Under the pieces are notes generated by a model. The model had not been told where the DNA came from and did not search any database. It worked only from the letters and a program-made list of their open reading frames with translations. A DNA stretch of 64,000 nt from Paracoccaceae bacterium (lineage in GTDB: Bacteria > Pseudomonadota > Alphaproteobacteria > Rhodobacterales > Rhodobacteraceae). A program made the position numbers and the translations under genes. Shown piece after piece: positions 19,325-28,543 of this stretch (the stretch's first letter is position 1; each line of letters begins with the position of its first letter). The stretch covers positions 1 to 64,000 of the forward strand of contig JAHDIS010000006.1 of the NCBI GenBank assembly GCA_020630695.1, given 5' to 3'.

Positions 19325-20302
19325 ATGTCATCCCAACCAATCAACCGGCCCGGAATGGGTATCCTGTTCATCTGCATCGGGATTCTCGCCATTTCAGTCA
19401 ACGATCTGCTGATCAAAACGCTGTCTGGCGGCTATCCATTGCACCAGATGGTTTTCGTGCGCTCAGCCATTGGGCTGTTGTTCACGCTGGCCTTCGTCAG
19501 GATGGAAGGCGGATTGCGCATTCTCAAAACAAATCGCCCCGGCCTGCATTTGATGCGCGGGCTGCTGGTCGTTTTGGCAAACATGACGTTCTACGCGGCA
19601 GTCGCGGTTCTGCCGCTTGGGCAGGCCACAGCGCTGTTCTTTGTTGCGCCTCTCTTCATCACCCTTCTCGCCATCCCGGTTCTGGGTGAAAAGGTCGGTG
19701 CGTTAAGGCTGGGCGCCGTGATCATTGGTTTTCTGGGCGTGGTTGTCATGCAAGAGCCATGGGCCGCCGATACCGAAACGGCACGCGCCGTCATGCTGTT
19801 GCCGGTGGCCGCCGCAGCCTTTTACGCGGTGATGCAAGTCTTGACGCGCCGCTTGGGCATGACAACAGCCGCCTCGGCACTGGCCGTTTATATTCAGGGC
19901 ACTTTTCTGGTGGTATCGACACTATTCTACCTCGTGGCCGGCGATGGGCGATTTGCCGAAGGCGTTACGAATGAAAGCCTTGTGTTTCTGCTGCGCGCCT
20001 GGGTCGTGCCAGACAGCGGCGATTGGTTGACCTTCCTCGGCTTGGGGCTGTGCGCGGGCGGCGTCGGCTATTGCCTGAGCGCAGCCTACCGCATGGCCAA
20101 CGCCGCCACGATCGCGCCTTTTGAATACATCGGGCTGCCCTTGGCGATCCTTTGGGGCTGGCTGTTCTTTGGCGAATGGCCATCGGCGGCAACATGGGCC
20201 GGATGCGTACTGATCATTGGATCCGGTTTGTTCGTTTTCCTACGCGAACAAAAGCGCAAGGCGCCCCTGCCGGGACGGCGGACACGATGGGGACGTCGCT
20301 GA
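19325..20302 (+). CDS. EamA-family (DMT) transporter
   Basis: The 325-residue protein has about ten transmembrane helices in two EamA repeats: the first begins at FICIGILAISVNDLLIKTLSGGYPLHQMVFVRS, and the second near AVMLLPVAAAAFYAVMQVLTRRLG. It ends with a basic cytoplasmic tail. Drug/metabolite transporters of this type usually export amino acids, nucleotides or other small metabolites; the substrate here is unknown. It is divergent from the ABC exporter and is followed after 100 bp by a secreted hydrolase gene. Confidence 0.82.
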   Translation: MSSQPINRPGMGILFICIGILAISVNDLLIKTLSGGYPLHQMVFVRSAIGLLFTLAFVRMEGGLRILKTNRPGLHLMRGLLVVLANMTFYAAVAVLPLGQATALFFVAPLFITLLAIPVLGEKVGALRLGAVIIGFLGVVVMQEPWAADTETARAVMLLPVAAAAFYAVMQVLTRRLGMTTAASALAVYIQGTFLVVSTLFYLVAGDGRFAEGVTNESLVFLLRAWVVPDSGDWLTFLGLGLCAGGVGYCLSAAYRMANAATIAPFEYIGLPLAILWGWLFFGEWPSAATWAGCVLIIGSGLFVFLREQKRKAPLPGRRTRWGRR

Positions 20303-20402
20303 CCAGCCTCTGGTTTGGACTGAGGTATTCCTGCCTTGTCTTTATGCCCACTGCTACCGCATTCTAATGGCATTTGACCGTTTGTACCGCCCAAGGTGAT
20401 TC

Positions 20403-22148
20403 ATGATCCGCTGCTTTCGCACTGCCACCCTTGCTTTGACCCTGATTGCCGGCCTGTTGCCCGCCACGTCGCAGGCACAGGATATTTCAAAGTTGATCAG
20501 TCTGGGCGTCTTGGCCGAAACCGATCCCAATGCCGCCTTGCAGGAAACGGATGCCGCCCTTCGCGATCCCGGTGTTCTGGGAACGCCGCCGGATGTGCGC
20601 ATTCTGTTGGACCTGCTGGAACTGCGGGCAGCGCTGCTTGAACAAACGGGTCAGCTGGAAGACGCAGCAAAGGTCTGGGCGCATGTCGGACGCACGCGCC
20701 TGTTTGCGCGCGCCGACGTGCGGGACGATCCGGTGCCAGCCTACGAACAGGCTGCTATCTTGTTTGAGCAAATCGGATCAGTCACGGCGGCCCGGCAGAC
20801 GATTGAGGCCGCCATCGCCGCCGAGGCCGAAACCGGCCGCGATGGCGCGGCGATGCAAAGGCTCTACGCCTCACTGCAAAGGCTGGCGGAGTTGGAAGGC
20901 GAGACAGAAATGGCCGATGCGGCCCGCGCCGCACTGGAAGAATTGGAAACGCCCAGCTTTGAATTTTCAGGCAAGCCCGAAGACGGTGGCTTTGCCGAGG
21001 TTGACGTCTACTATGCAACCGATCGCGCGCGCAGTGGTCGGCAGGATCCGACAGAATTCTACAGCGGCCGTCGCGGCAAGAAACTGGAACTCGGCATTGC
21101 GACCGTGACCATTCCGGACACACATGTGCCGGGCACAGTCGAACGCCCGTCGGTCTGGAGGCTGGATTTCCGCCGCAATGCCTCGCGCCACGTTCTGTTG
21201 CAAAAGATTGAACCGTTGGACGACGGGTCCTTCTTTGGTCGCTTGCAGGGCGAATTCCGTGAAGACGCCGGTCGCGACATGTTTGTCTACATCCATGGCT
21301 TCAACCATGACTTTGAATATGCCGCCCAGCGCGCAGCGCAATTGGCCTATGACATGGGCAGCGCCGCTGTGCCTGTGCTGTTCTCCTGGCCATCGCGAAA
21401 CACGACCGTTGGTTACATCGCTGATGCTGCCGTCGTTCGTCTGTCAGGCCGGCGCCTCGCTGTCTTCCTGGAAGACCTTGTCGCTAAATCCGGTGCGGAA
21501 ACCATTCACATCATCGCGCATTCCATGGGCAATCGGGCCCTGACGGATGCGTTGGAGATCATGGCGCTGGAACGGCGTGTTCAGCCGCAGGACGATCCGG
21601 TGTTTGGACAGGTTATGTTTGCAGCGCCAGATGTGGATGCGCAGCTTTTCGCGGCCATGGCACGCGTGTTCCGCCCATTGGCAAAGCGCATGACACTATA
21701 CGCATCTTCCAAAGACTGGGCACTGGTTTCTTCGCGCAAACTGCATGGCTCGGCCCCACGCGCCGGGCTGGGAGGCGATGTTCTTTTGGCGGACAATCAC
21801 TTTGACAGCATCGACATGAGCACCCTTGGCGAGGACATGTTGGCCCACAACTACTTCTCGAACGACAGTTCAGCGCTGGCAGATATGATGACGCTGTTTT
21901 GGCGTGATGCCCCACCGGAACACCGATGTGGTCTGACGCCGCGCGTCACAACCAGCGGAACAGTTTGGGAATACCTCGAAGGCCAGTGCCCCACCAACGA
22001 CCTGATCGGCGTCATCGCCAACTTGAAGTCTCAGCGGCTAAGCGCGCCCGACGACATACGGGCCATGGTTCCAACCCTTGTGCCGCAGCAAGCGCGGGCG
22101 AATTTGGTGATGCCGGTGCTGGACCGCATCCTGATCGGCGGTCAATAG
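20403..22148 (+). CDS. Exported alpha/beta hydrolase (DUF900 family)
   Basis: The 581-residue protein starts with a signal peptide ending at TSQAQ. Residues ~25-180 form a helical, TPR-like region. The C-terminal catalytic part has the DUF900 hallmarks: VDVYYATDRAR, then DMFVYIHGFNHDFEYAAQRAAQ (oxyanion region), VPVLFSWPS, and the nucleophile elbow IIAHSMGNRAL (G/A-H-S-M-G). A late Asp (FAAPDVDAQLF) and His (DNHFDSIDM) complete a plausible triad. Substrate is unknown; an exported esterase or lipase role is inferred. It ends 10 bp from the convergent carboxypeptidase gene. Confidence 0.85.
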   Translation: MIRCFRTATLALTLIAGLLPATSQAQDISKLISLGVLAETDPNAALQETDAALRDPGVLGTPPDVRILLDLLELRAALLEQTGQLEDAAKVWAHVGRTRLFARADVRDDPVPAYEQAAILFEQIGSVTAARQTIEAAIAAEAETGRDGAAMQRLYASLQRLAELEGETEMADAARAALEELETPSFEFSGKPEDGGFAEVDVYYATDRARSGRQDPTEFYSGRRGKKLELGIATVTIPDTHVPGTVERPSVWRLDFRRNASRHVLLQKIEPLDDGSFFGRLQGEFREDAGRDMFVYIHGFNHDFEYAAQRAAQLAYDMGSAAVPVLFSWPSRNTTVGYIADAAVVRLSGRRLAVFLEDLVAKSGAETIHIIAHSMGNRALTDALEIMALERRVQPQDDPVFGQVMFAAPDVDAQLFAAMARVFRPLAKRMTLYASSKDWALVSSRKLHGSAPRAGLGGDVLLADNHFDSIDMSTLGEDMLAHNYFSNDSSALADMMTLFWRDAPPEHRCGLTPRVTTSGTVWEYLEGQCPTNDLIGVIANLKSQRLSAPDDIRAMVPTLVPQQARANLVMPVLDRILIGGQ

Positions 22149-22158
22149 AACACGCCGA

Positions 22159-23718
22159 TCAGCTTGGCCCGATCATAAAGCATGTGACCTGACGCGCCTG
22201 CAGCCGCCGACAGGCCAGATCAGCGCCTTCGCGGGTCAGCCCCATGAAGTTCGCATCAAAACCGCGTTTGCCCTGCACCACTTTGCGCAATGCTCCGCTC
22301 AGCGATGTGGTTTCGGACAGAGCAGTCTTCAGAAGGACTTTCTCAGCAGCAAAGCGGCTTGGATATCGACCAATATTCACACCCCAATGGCGGCCACCGG
22401 ATGTTGATACCCGGGTGATGACCTCGGCCTTGCGGGCCGGTGTCGCAGGTGCGCGGGCCGCCGATGCAGCCAAGACGACCTGTTTGGGACGTACAACAGG
22501 CTTGACCGACTTTGCCGGGGCGCGCTGTTCAGTTGCTGCAGCGGCTGCGACAACCTCTTGCTTTGGGGCAGGCTCCACAACCTTTGCCACGACTTCTGGC
22601 TTCGCTTCAGGCTTTGTGGCCACCTCTGCCACTTGCTGAAGAACGCTTTCGATATCGTCCTGCACACCGGCAACCAAGGGCGCGACCTCTTTGGCGGGGA
22701 TCGGACGGGCCTTGGGACGCAGGCTGCGTTTGACCGCGGCATTGGCCACGCGGATCGATTTTGCCCGAGCGCCCGGTGCAGGGGCGTTGTTCGATGCCAC
22801 CGTCACTGTCTTTTTGCTGACTTTACCCATGTATGGCGGCTTGCCCGGTGCACGCAGCGCCATACGCGACGGTGCGCGACGGAAACCCAAATCCAGAAGC
22901 TCAGCCACCTTGGCATTCCGCGATGCAGTGGACCGCCCGCCGAAAACCGTGGCGATCACACGTTCGCGGCCGCGCTCAGCCGATGCGACAAGGTTGAAAC
23001 CGGCTGCGCGGGTGTATCCTGTCTTGATCCCGTCGGCCCCTTTGTAGCTGTCCAGCAGGCGCCGATTGGTATGCGCGACCGTACGCACCCCCGCATCAGC
23101 GGTGCGGCGCGAGAAGAGGTTATAGTACTGCGGATAGTCATAGAGCACATGACGGCCCAGTATTGACATGTCGCGAGCCGTTGAAAGATGCCCCTTTTCA
23201 GTAAGCCCGTGGGCATTCTTGAAGGTCGTGCGGGTCATGCCCATGGCTTTGGCCGTGCGGTTCATTCTGCGGGCGAACGCCGCCTCTGACCCTGAAATTG
23301 CCTCGGCAATTGCGGTTGCGGCGTCGTTGGCTGACTTCACAGCGGCGGCGCGAACCAGATAGCGAAGCTTGATCTTCTGACCGGCCCGCAGGCCAAGTTT
23401 AGACGGCGGCTCAGCAGCCGCCTTCTTGGACACCTTGACCAGGGTATCCATGGAAATCTCACCGTTTTGCACAGCTTCAAAGGCGACATAGAGTGTCATC
23501 ATCTTTGTAAGCGAAGCAGGATGAAGGCGCGTGTCTGCATTGTCTGCGTGCAGGACTTTGCCGTTTCGGGCGTCCATGACCATAGCCGCATAAGGCGCAG
23601 CAACAGCGCTGAGAGGTACAATCAGCGCTAGCCAAATAAACGTGAATAGATACAGGCCCATTCGGCCCGTCTGCTGCCTGCGACGTCCCGTCACGATCTC
23701 TGCCTTTTTCTGCCTCAT
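22159..23718 (-). CDS. D-alanyl-D-alanine carboxypeptidase (S11 family) with SPOR domain
   Basis: The 519-residue protein has an N-terminal hydrophobic signal sequence (possibly starting at an internal Met 20). Its penicillin-binding catalytic domain carries the three active-site motifs: SxxK as ASLTK (Ser 69), SxN as KSAND, and KTG as IKTGYTRAAG. A long Ala/Pro/Lys-rich linker leads to a C-terminal SPOR domain (WGVNIGRYPSRFAAEKVL onward) that binds denuded glycan at division sites. It trims the terminal D-Ala from stem peptides in the periplasm. Tandem GAAT-type repeats lie about 170-200 bp upstream. Confidence 0.92.
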   Translation of the reverse strand: MRQKKAEIVTGRRRQQTGRMGLYLFTFIWLALIVPLSAVAAPYAAMVMDARNGKVLHADNADTRLHPASLTKMMTLYVAFEAVQNGEISMDTLVKVSKKAAAEPPSKLGLRAGQKIKLRYLVRAAAVKSANDAATAIAEAISGSEAAFARRMNRTAKAMGMTRTTFKNAHGLTEKGHLSTARDMSILGRHVLYDYPQYYNLFSRRTADAGVRTVAHTNRRLLDSYKGADGIKTGYTRAAGFNLVASAERGRERVIATVFGGRSTASRNAKVAELLDLGFRRAPSRMALRAPGKPPYMGKVSKKTVTVASNNAPAPGARAKSIRVANAAVKRSLRPKARPIPAKEVAPLVAGVQDDIESVLQQVAEVATKPEAKPEVVAKVVEPAPKQEVVAAAAATEQRAPAKSVKPVVRPKQVVLAASAARAPATPARKAEVITRVSTSGGRHWGVNIGRYPSRFAAEKVLLKTALSETTSLSGALRKVVQGKRGFDANFMGLTREGADLACRRLQARQVTCFMIGPS

Positions 23719-23816
23719 GCCCCCGAGTTTTCTCGGTGGGCTTATTTTTGTTGCGTTTACGCTAGCATGGATAGTGGTTTCAGAAAACCCCGCAGCCGAT
23801 TGATTTTCCGAAGTTT

Positions 23817-23843
23817 TTGTCGCAGCCCGCGTCTACATATAGC
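23817..23843 (+). promoter_or_regulatory. Weak promoter-like sequence with no assigned gene
   Basis: TTGTCG (23817-23822) and TATAGC (23838-23843) are separated by 15 bp and point rightwards into the 3' flank of the HAD gene. No ORF follows on the plus strand. If active it would make a short non-coding or antisense RNA. The spacing is short and the call is tentative. Confidence 0.2.
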
Positions 23844-23884
23844 GCCCCATCGGCATGCCACCCCAAGACCCATGATTATGACTG

Positions 23885-23916
23885 GAATGTGGCGAATTGT
23901 GGCGGAAATAAGGCAG
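23885..23916. repeat. Three tandem ~10-bp repeats (GAATTGTGGC-like)
   Basis: Three consecutive units read GAATGTGGC, GAATTGTGGCG and GAAATAAGGCAG. The 10-mers GAATTGTGGC and AATAAGGCAG both recur in the upstream region of the large adhesin gene (48080-48100). The array lies about 170-200 bp upstream of the SPOR-carboxypeptidase start. Unit length near one helical turn suggests a protein-binding array. Confidence 0.45.
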
Positions 23917-23931
23917 CCCCGCAGGCCATCT

Positions 23932-24627
23932 TCATCCGATTTCTGCAACCAGAGAGGGCAGCCCGGACAAATCCTGGACTTCCTTGAAGCGCGGGTGCTC
24001 CGGCGCTTCAGCATGTTCCAGATCCCAGCCTAGATCATGCGGAACAAAAACGCCCCAACAACCCGCCTCAATTGCCGGCCTCACATCGGATTTCATTGAG
24101 TTCCCAACCATCATCGAAGCCCCTGCCCCGCCGGGAACCGTCCCAAAAATCCGCTGGTAGGTCGCAATGGTCTTGTCCGATACGATTTCGACCCCGTCGA
24201 AAAGATCCCCCAGACCTGACTGGGCCAACTTCCGTTCCTGATGCAACAGGTCGCCCTTGGTGATCAAAAGAACCCTGTGGGTCTGCGCAACGCTCTCCAC
24301 CGCTTCTTGCGCATGGGGCAACAGCTCAACCGGATGGTCCAGCATTTCGCGGCCAGCGGAAAGCAGTTCTGCAATCACGGTTCCGGGAACCCGCCCCTCG
24401 GTAACCTCCACGGCTGTTTCGATCATTGAAAGGACAAACCCTTTTACACCAAATCCATAGTGTCCAATGTTCCTGCGCTCGGCTTCCAACAAACGGCTCG
24501 ACAGGTGATCCGGCTCTGCGTGATCTGCCAACAACTCTGCGAATCGTGCCTGCGTCAGCGAAAAGAACCGTTCATTGTGCCAAAGGGTATCATCCGCATC
24601 GAAAGCGATTGTTTGCAGATTTCGCAT
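23932..24627 (-). CDS. HAD-family hydrolase (YjjG-like phosphatase)
   Basis: The 231-residue protein begins [19 protein letters not shown], which gives the HAD nucleophile motif DxDxT with D-A-D-D-T. Motif II is VLLITKGDL, motif III Lys lies near [15 protein letters not shown], and motif IV is [18 protein letters not shown] helical cap sits between motifs I and II. Relatives include nucleotidases and phosphoglycolate-type phosphatases; the substrate is not determined. The gene diverges from clpS, with its ATG only 97 bp from the clpS ATG. Confidence 0.82.
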   Translation of the reverse strand: MRNLQTIAFDADDTLWHNERFFSLTQARFAELLADHAEPDHLSSRLLEAERRNIGHYGFGVKGFVLSMIETAVEVTEGRVPGTVIAELLSAGREMLDHPVELLPHAQEAVESVAQTHRVLLITKGDLLHQERKLAQSGLGDLFDGVEIVSDKTIATYQRIFGTVPGGAGASMMVGNSMKSDVRPAIEAGCWGVFVPHDLGWDLEHAEAPEHPRFKEVQDLSGLPSLVAEIG

Positions 24628-24724
24628 CCTAAAGTCCCTTTGGTTGCAATGCCCCCCTTTTCGCGGCGCACAGTCAGGTTATATACAAAGGCCAATTCCG
24701 CAAACGCAAAGCACCAATGACGCA

Positions 24725-25087
24725 ATGACCAATGCACAGCAATATCGGATAGTTGCCGCAACAGGTGGACCGGACCTGCCCGATGATAGGCAGGGCGATG
24801 CAAGCGTGGTCGTGGATGTCAAACCCAAGACCAAACGCCCCCCTTTGTATAAAGTGCTTTTGCTTAACGACGATTACACCCCCATGGAGTTCGTCGTACA
24901 CGTTCTGGAACGCTTTTTCGGCATGACACACGCTCAGGCCTTTGAGGTCATGTTGACCGTTCACAAAAAAGGCGTTGCCGTTGTCGGCGTCTTCAGCCAC
25001 GAAATCGCCGAAACCAAGGTTGGTCAGGTGATGGATTTTGCACGGCGTCACCAGCACCCGCTGCAATGCACCATGGAAAAGGAATAG
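24725..25087 (+). CDS. clpS: ClpS, ATP-dependent Clp protease adaptor
   Basis: From the ATG at 24725 the product is 120 residues with an unstructured N-terminal tail and the ClpS core: [20 protein letters not shown] (with the [10 protein letters not shown] fingerprint of the N-degron pocket), [24 protein letters not shown], and [16 protein letters not shown]. ClpS delivers N-end-rule substrates to ClpA. The start was chosen because upstream frame residues are antisense to the HAD gene. A methyltransferase gene begins 17 bp downstream. Confidence 0.95.
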   Translation: MTNAQQYRIVAATGGPDLPDDRQGDASVVVDVKPKTKRPPLYKVLLLNDDYTPMEFVVHVLERFFGMTHAQAFEVMLTVHKKGVAVVGVFSHEIAETKVGQVMDFARRHQHPLQCTMEKE

Positions 25088-25104
25088 GCTCGAGAGCCGC
25101 CGCC

Positions 25105-26100
25105 ATGAGTTCCGATCGATTGCTCTTTGCCCTTGAAACCGGGGGGCTTGCACTGCCGCAATCCGGCACTCTCGCGCTTTGGCGCGCGTCCGGCGATATG
25201 GCTCTGTCTGGGCTTGATGCTGGGCGTTGTGAAGTCATCCACAGCTTCGCACCAGACTATGACAGCTGGGCACGCCGCGGCATGGCTGTCTCGGTTTCAC
25301 CCAAAGGCCCCTATGCCGCCAGCATCGTGTTCCTGCCCCGCGCCCGTGATCTGGCCGAAACCATGATTGCCGAGGCCGAGGCCGCAACACCGGACGGCCT
25401 CATCGTGATCAATGGAGCCAAGACCGACGGTATTGAATCAATTGCCAAAGCTTTGAAAAAGCGCGTGGCACTGGACGGCGTTGTTTCCAAGGCTCACGGC
25501 AAATGCCTCTGGTTCCGAGCACAGGGCGCGTTTTCAGATTGGGTGCGGCCGGTTATGTCTGCCAACACGCAGGGCGATATGACGGCACCCGGTATCTTTT
25601 CGGCGGATGCCGCCGATCCGGCCTCTGTTGCCTTGGCAGCCGCGCTGCCCGAGACACTCAAGGGGCAAATAGCAGATCTTGGTGCAGGCTGGGGCTGGTT
25701 GTCCCGAGAGATTCTGAGCAAAGACGGTGTGACCGCTCTGCATCTAGTCGAAGCCGAAGCTCATGCATTGGACTGTGCCCGCCAGAACGTAACGGACCCG
25801 CGCGCGCAATTTCATTGGGCTGATGCAACCACCTGGAAATCACCGTCGAAAGCGCTGGACGGTGTGATCATGAACCCGCCCTTCCATCAGGGCCGCAAAG
25901 CCGACCCACGCATCGGGCAGGCCTTTGTCACAGCAGCAGCACGCCTTTTGGCGCCGAACGGACAGTTGTGGATGGTCGCAAACCGCCACTTACCTTATGA
26001 AACCACGCTCGCAGCCAATTTTCGGGATGTTGCCGAAATCGCTGGCAACAATCGTTTCAAGATACTGCACGCCGCGCGGCCCTCTCGCCCGAAGCGGTGA
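25105..26100 (+). CDS. RsmC-like class I SAM-dependent methyltransferase
   Basis: The 331-residue protein has a degenerate N-terminal half and a C-terminal Rossmann methyltransferase domain, as in RsmC/RlmG. Motif I is IADLGAGWGWLSREIL, an acidic residue follows in LHLVEAEAHAL, and motif IV is GVIMNPPFHQG, the N-P-P-F of N6/N2-methylating enzymes. RsmC methylates G1207 of 16S rRNA; the exact rRNA target here is inferred. The ATG at 25105 lies 17 bp after clpS, so co-transcription is likely. Confidence 0.82.
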   Translation: MSSDRLLFALETGGLALPQSGTLALWRASGDMALSGLDAGRCEVIHSFAPDYDSWARRGMAVSVSPKGPYAASIVFLPRARDLAETMIAEAEAATPDGLIVINGAKTDGIESIAKALKKRVALDGVVSKAHGKCLWFRAQGAFSDWVRPVMSANTQGDMTAPGIFSADAADPASVALAAALPETLKGQIADLGAGWGWLSREILSKDGVTALHLVEAEAHALDCARQNVTDPRAQFHWADATTWKSPSKALDGVIMNPPFHQGRKADPRIGQAFVTAAARLLAPNGQLWMVANRHLPYETTLAANFRDVAEIAGNNRFKILHAARPSRPKR

Positions 26101-26139
26101 AGTGTCGTAGCGTGACGACGAACCAGACAGGGATTCTCT

Positions 26140-26940
26140 ATGAGCTTTTCCATCGAAGGAAAGACCGCGATTGTCACCGGAGCCGCCAATGGCGTCGGTC
26201 TCGCGATCGCGCGGCATTTTGTAAACAAGGGTGCCAATGTCATCTTCGCCGACATGGACGAAGAACAGCTGATCAAGGAATGCGGCGAGGCACAGGACGA
26301 AGGCAATGTCCGCTACTTTGCCGGTGACCTACGCGAGAGGCTTACCATGGCCAACCTGCTTTCCGCGACGCTGGATGCCTTTGACCGAGTGGATATTCTG
26401 GTCAACGGCTCCCGCCAGATGATGCCATCCGATCCTCTGGATATCGAAGACGATTCCGTGGAACGCATGCTTGGCCAAAATATGACAACAGCCCTGCGCA
26501 TGACCCAATTAGTCAGCAAACGCATGATCAAACAGGCTGAGGGACAGGAAGAAGGACAGGTTGGTGCAATCGTCAATCTGTCCTCGATCGCAGCGCGGCG
26601 CTCTCACCCCTCCTTGCTGGGATATTCGGTGTCCTGTGCTGCACTGGATCAGATGACCCGGTCGATGGCGGTTGTCTTGGCCCCGGAACGGATCCGGGTG
26701 AACGCCGTGTCGTTTGGATCACTGATGTCCGCAAGTCTCAAGGATACGTTGCGCGAACACGCGGATTATCGTGACGACATCGAAGCCCACACACCTTTGG
26801 GGCGTATCGCCGGACCAAGGGAACTGGCCGAAGCGGTGCAATTTCTGTCAAGCGAGGCGGCCGGTTTTGTCACTGGTCAGATCATGACCATCGACGGTGG
26901 GCGCACCCTGCTGGATCCCGTGGCCGCTCCGGCACACTGA
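26140..26940 (+). CDS. Short-chain dehydrogenase/reductase family protein with atypical active site
   Basis: The 266-residue protein has the SDR cofactor motif TGAANGVGLAIA near residue 13 and a conserved Ser in AIVNLSSIAAR. The expected YxxxK motif reads YSVSC (about residues 165-169): tyrosine is kept but the catalytic lysine is cysteine. The C-terminal FLSSEAAGFVTGQIMTIDGG is typical of classical SDRs. Loss of Lys usually abolishes or greatly lowers dehydrogenase activity, so it may be a non-catalytic or altered-chemistry member. It lies between an rRNA methyltransferase and hemF on the same strand. Confidence 0.85.
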   Translation: MSFSIEGKTAIVTGAANGVGLAIARHFVNKGANVIFADMDEEQLIKECGEAQDEGNVRYFAGDLRERLTMANLLSATLDAFDRVDILVNGSRQMMPSDPLDIEDDSVERMLGQNMTTALRMTQLVSKRMIKQAEGQEEGQVGAIVNLSSIAARRSHPSLLGYSVSCAALDQMTRSMAVVLAPERIRVNAVSFGSLMSASLKDTLREHADYRDDIEAHTPLGRIAGPRELAEAVQFLSSEAAGFVTGQIMTIDGGRTLLDPVAAPAH

Positions 26941-27019
26941 ATCCCCGCAATAGGCAATCACCAAGTTGCTCTTGGACACAGGCTTGACTAGCATGGTGTC
27001 AACCAAAGAGGACACTTCG

Positions 27020-27910
27020 ATGAAAGATATGTTGGACAGCGAACGCAGCCGCGCTGCTGAATGGTTCCGTACGCTTCGGGATGAAATCGTTGGCGCCTTT
27101 GAAAAGTTGGAAGACAATCACAGCGACGGCCCTTTCGCAGAGATGGATGCGGGCCGCTTTGAAGTAACCACGACCAAGCGCCATTCGGATGACGGATCAG
27201 ACGCAGGTGGTGGCCTGATGAGCGTCATGCGCGGTGGCCGGGTGTTTGAGAAGGTCGGCGTGAATGTGTCGACGGTTTACGGGCAACTCGGGCCGCAAGC
27301 GCAAAAAGCAATGGCAGCCCGCGGCGTTCCCGGCATGGAAGACGATCCCAGTTTCTGGGCCAGCGGCATCAGCCTCGTGGCTCATATGCAAAACCCACAC
27401 TGCCCCGCCGTACATATGAACACCCGGATGTTCTGGACCCCGCATGCTTGGTGGTTCGGAGGTGGGTCGGATCTGAACCCCTGCATCGAATACGACGAAG
27501 ACACTGCCCATTTTCATGCCACGCAAAAGGCGCATCTGGATCCGCACGGAACCGAACACTACCCGCGCCTCAAGGAATGGGCCGACGAATACTTCTATGT
27601 TCCGCACCGGGGACGCGCACGTGGGGTCGGCGGAATTTTCATGGACGATCGGAACTCCGGCGATTGGGAAGCGGATTTCACCCTGACACAGGATATCGGC
27701 CGTGCCTTTCTTCCCGCCTATGTTCCACTGGTCGAAAAGCGCCGCGTGCAGGCATTCACCGATGCGGACAAGGACACTCAGCTCGTGCATCGCGGGTTGT
27801 ACGCGGAATACAACCTTGTCTACGACCGCGGCACGAAATTTGGCCTTGCGACGGGGCATGATGCCAATGCTGTCCTGATGAGTCTTCCGCCATTGGCAAA
27901 GTGGGTTTGA
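27020..27910 (+). CDS. hemF: HemF, oxygen-dependent coproporphyrinogen III oxidase
   Basis: The 296-residue protein matches HemF across its length: GGGLMSVMRGGRVFEKVGVNVSTVYG near the N-terminus, the central HMNTRMFWTP and WWFGGGSDLNP motifs, the KEWADEYFYVPHRGRARGVGGIFMDD-type segment, and the C-terminal EYNLVYDRGTKFGLATG. It oxidatively decarboxylates coproporphyrinogen III to protoporphyrinogen IX in haem synthesis. The ATG at 27020 follows AGAGGA at 27007-27012 and was preferred over an upstream in-frame start without a ribosome-binding site. Confidence 0.95.
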   Translation: MKDMLDSERSRAAEWFRTLRDEIVGAFEKLEDNHSDGPFAEMDAGRFEVTTTKRHSDDGSDAGGGLMSVMRGGRVFEKVGVNVSTVYGQLGPQAQKAMAARGVPGMEDDPSFWASGISLVAHMQNPHCPAVHMNTRMFWTPHAWWFGGGSDLNPCIEYDEDTAHFHATQKAHLDPHGTEHYPRLKEWADEYFYVPHRGRARGVGGIFMDDRNSGDWEADFTLTQDIGRAFLPAYVPLVEKRRVQAFTDADKDTQLVHRGLYAEYNLVYDRGTKFGLATGHDANAVLMSLPPLAKWV

Positions 27911-27947
27911 CGCAACCACATACGTGACATCCAGGCCTCTGGGTATT

Positions 27948-28011
27948 GGCGGGACGGCGGGCGGGGCGATGTTCCGGCCCGGCCGGAACCAGCGGCGTCA
28001 GGCGTCCCGCC
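27948..28011. repeat. Nested inverted repeats between hemF and the RluE-like gene
   Basis: An outer 9-bp pair (GGCGGGACG at 27948-27956 and CGTCCCGCC at 28003-28011) encloses an inner palindrome (GTTCCGGCC at 27971-27979 and GGCCGGAAC at 27981-27989). It lies between two convergent genes and could terminate transcription from both sides, but there is no U-tract. Confidence 0.5.
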
Positions 28012-28543
28012 ACTGACCCTGTGCAAGCCCGTCGAGTGACCAGTCACCAACCGACCATCGCACCAGACGAAGACACGGCAGGCCGACATGCGCAGTCATC
28101 CGGCGAACCTGCCGGTTGCGCCCCTCGGTGATGGTCAGCTTTATCCAGCTATCCGGCACGGTCTTGCGGTAGCGTACAGGCGGATCACGCTCCCAGATGT
28201 CTGGCGGATCGATTGCCTCGGCACACGCAGGCCGGGTCGGCCCATCCTTCAGCGTGACCCCGGCACGCAAGGCCTGCAGCTGTTCTTCGCTTACAAGACC
28301 CTCGACCTGAACAAGATAGGTTTTGGGTTTTTTGAACTTGGGGCTCGCGATCCTGGCCTGCAACCGACCATCGTCCGTCAGAACCATCAAGCCTTCACTA
28401 TCGCGATCCAGACGCCCGGCCGGGTAGACGCCGGGCACGTCCACAAATTCGGACAAGGTTGGCCGTGGGCTGCCTTGGGTGCCCTTGTCCGTGAACTGGG
28501 ACAAAACACCAAAGGGCTTGTTGAACAGGATCACGCGACTCAT
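27998..28543 (-). CDS. RluE-like 23S rRNA pseudouridine synthase
   Basis: The 181-residue protein lacks an S4 domain and begins directly with the synthase fold: [15 protein letters not shown], then the catalytic motif [18 protein letters not shown] with the nucleophilic Asp at about residue 46, and [22 protein letters not shown] near the C-terminus. This compact RsuA-family form fits RluE, which makes pseudouridine 2457 in E. coli 23S rRNA. The start overlaps the stop of tadA by 4 bp, so the two are translationally coupled. Confidence 0.88.
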   Translation of the reverse strand: MSRVILFNKPFGVLSQFTDKGTQGSPRPTLSEFVDVPGVYPAGRLDRDSEGLMVLTDDGRLQARIASPKFKKPKTYLVQVEGLVSEEQLQALRAGVTLKDGPTRPACAEAIDPPDIWERDPPVRYRKTVPDSWIKLTITEGRNRQVRRMTAHVGLPCLRLVRWSVGDWSLDGLAQGQWRDA

